Shown in pieces: positions 57,209 to 57,221 of a stretch of DNA of 57,221 nucleotides. Under the pieces are notes generated by a model that had not been told where the DNA came from, ran no database searches, and worked only from the letters and a program-made list of their open reading frames with translations. The stretch's first letter is position 1, and the number at the start of each line of letters is the position of its first letter. The position numbers and the translations under genes are program-made. The DNA is from Bifiguratus adelaidae (Eukaryota > Mucoromycota > Endogonomycetes > Endogonales). The stretch covers positions 1-57,221 of the forward strand of contig MVBO01000096.1 in the NCBI GenBank assembly GCA_002261195.1. The letters run 5' to 3'.

Positions 57209-57221
57209 CCCCCCCCCCCCC
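57209..57221. repeat. Poly-C run at the window edge
   Basis: Thirteen C residues end the window. The run does not match a telomere repeat and may mark a contig end or an assembly artefact. Confidence 0.7.

Noticed and set aside
57209-57221. Terminal C run considered as telomere
   Set aside because: It is a homopolymer, not a TTAGGG-type repeat; more likely a contig edge.

Overview
The window is nuclear DNA of a filamentous fungus. It has short spliceosomal introns (mostly about 45-70 nt, GT...AG, with CTAAY-like branch points) and genes on both strands. The gene content is typically fungal: two Zn2Cys6 regulators, ERG6, DUG2, ZDS1, a RAP1-type telomere protein and LysM chitin-binding secreted proteins. 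Heavily spliced housekeeping genes sit beside intron-poor regulators and secreted proteins. Several features differ from familiar Dikarya models: a pantothenate kinase fused to DUF89, a bacterial-type lactate permease, and a LysM family with a shared unnamed C-terminal domain. I lean towards an early-diverging (Mucoromycota-like) fungus, but this is an inference.

Layout. 1-2.6 kb: no recognisable gene. 2.6-8.2 kb: a coiled-coil protein, then the PanK-DUF89 fusion. 8.3-13.4 kb: ZDS1, a C2H2 regulator of CRZ1 type, and HEM2. 13.5-18.4 kb (minus): a tyrosine phosphatase and the glutathione-degrading WD40/M20 peptidase DUG2. 18.5-21.4 kb: actin-capping protein alpha (plus), convergent with meiotic recombinase DMC1 (minus). 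21.6-24.1 kb: an LctP-type permease (minus). 24.7-29.7 kb: UTR4 (plus), TCP1/CCT-alpha (minus), and mitochondrial EF-Tu (plus).

30.0-38.5 kb is the accessory part. It holds two tandem LysM genes, an aquaglyceroporin, a ricin-B/CipC-like fusion, a LITAF-type zinc-ribbon gene with a homopolymer frameshift, and a third LysM gene on the minus strand. 38.6-45.9 kb: the PP2A activator PTPA (minus), then two Zn2Cys6 regulators (plus). 45.9-50.3 kb: RAP1 and ERG6 (both minus). 50.8-53.3 kb: an unrecognised minus-strand gene and a hydrophilic plus-strand gene. 53.4-57.2 kb: DUS3 and a TPR-MYND protein (both minus); the window stops in a poly-C run.

The genes do not form one pathway. The most coherent group is the LysM trio: all three share a C-terminal domain of about 150 residues, with a DQGGQYD-like motif and a CIRCCQS motif, and probably act at the cell wall. 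A structural theme is extreme packing. Three same-strand pairs have only 10, 16 and 33 bp between stop and next start, and several divergent pairs share promoters of about 75-110 bp. This raises the possibility of overlapping or bicistronic transcripts. No tRNA, rRNA, CRISPR array or intact transposon was seen. Exon joins were made by eye, so internal boundaries are approximate unless stated.
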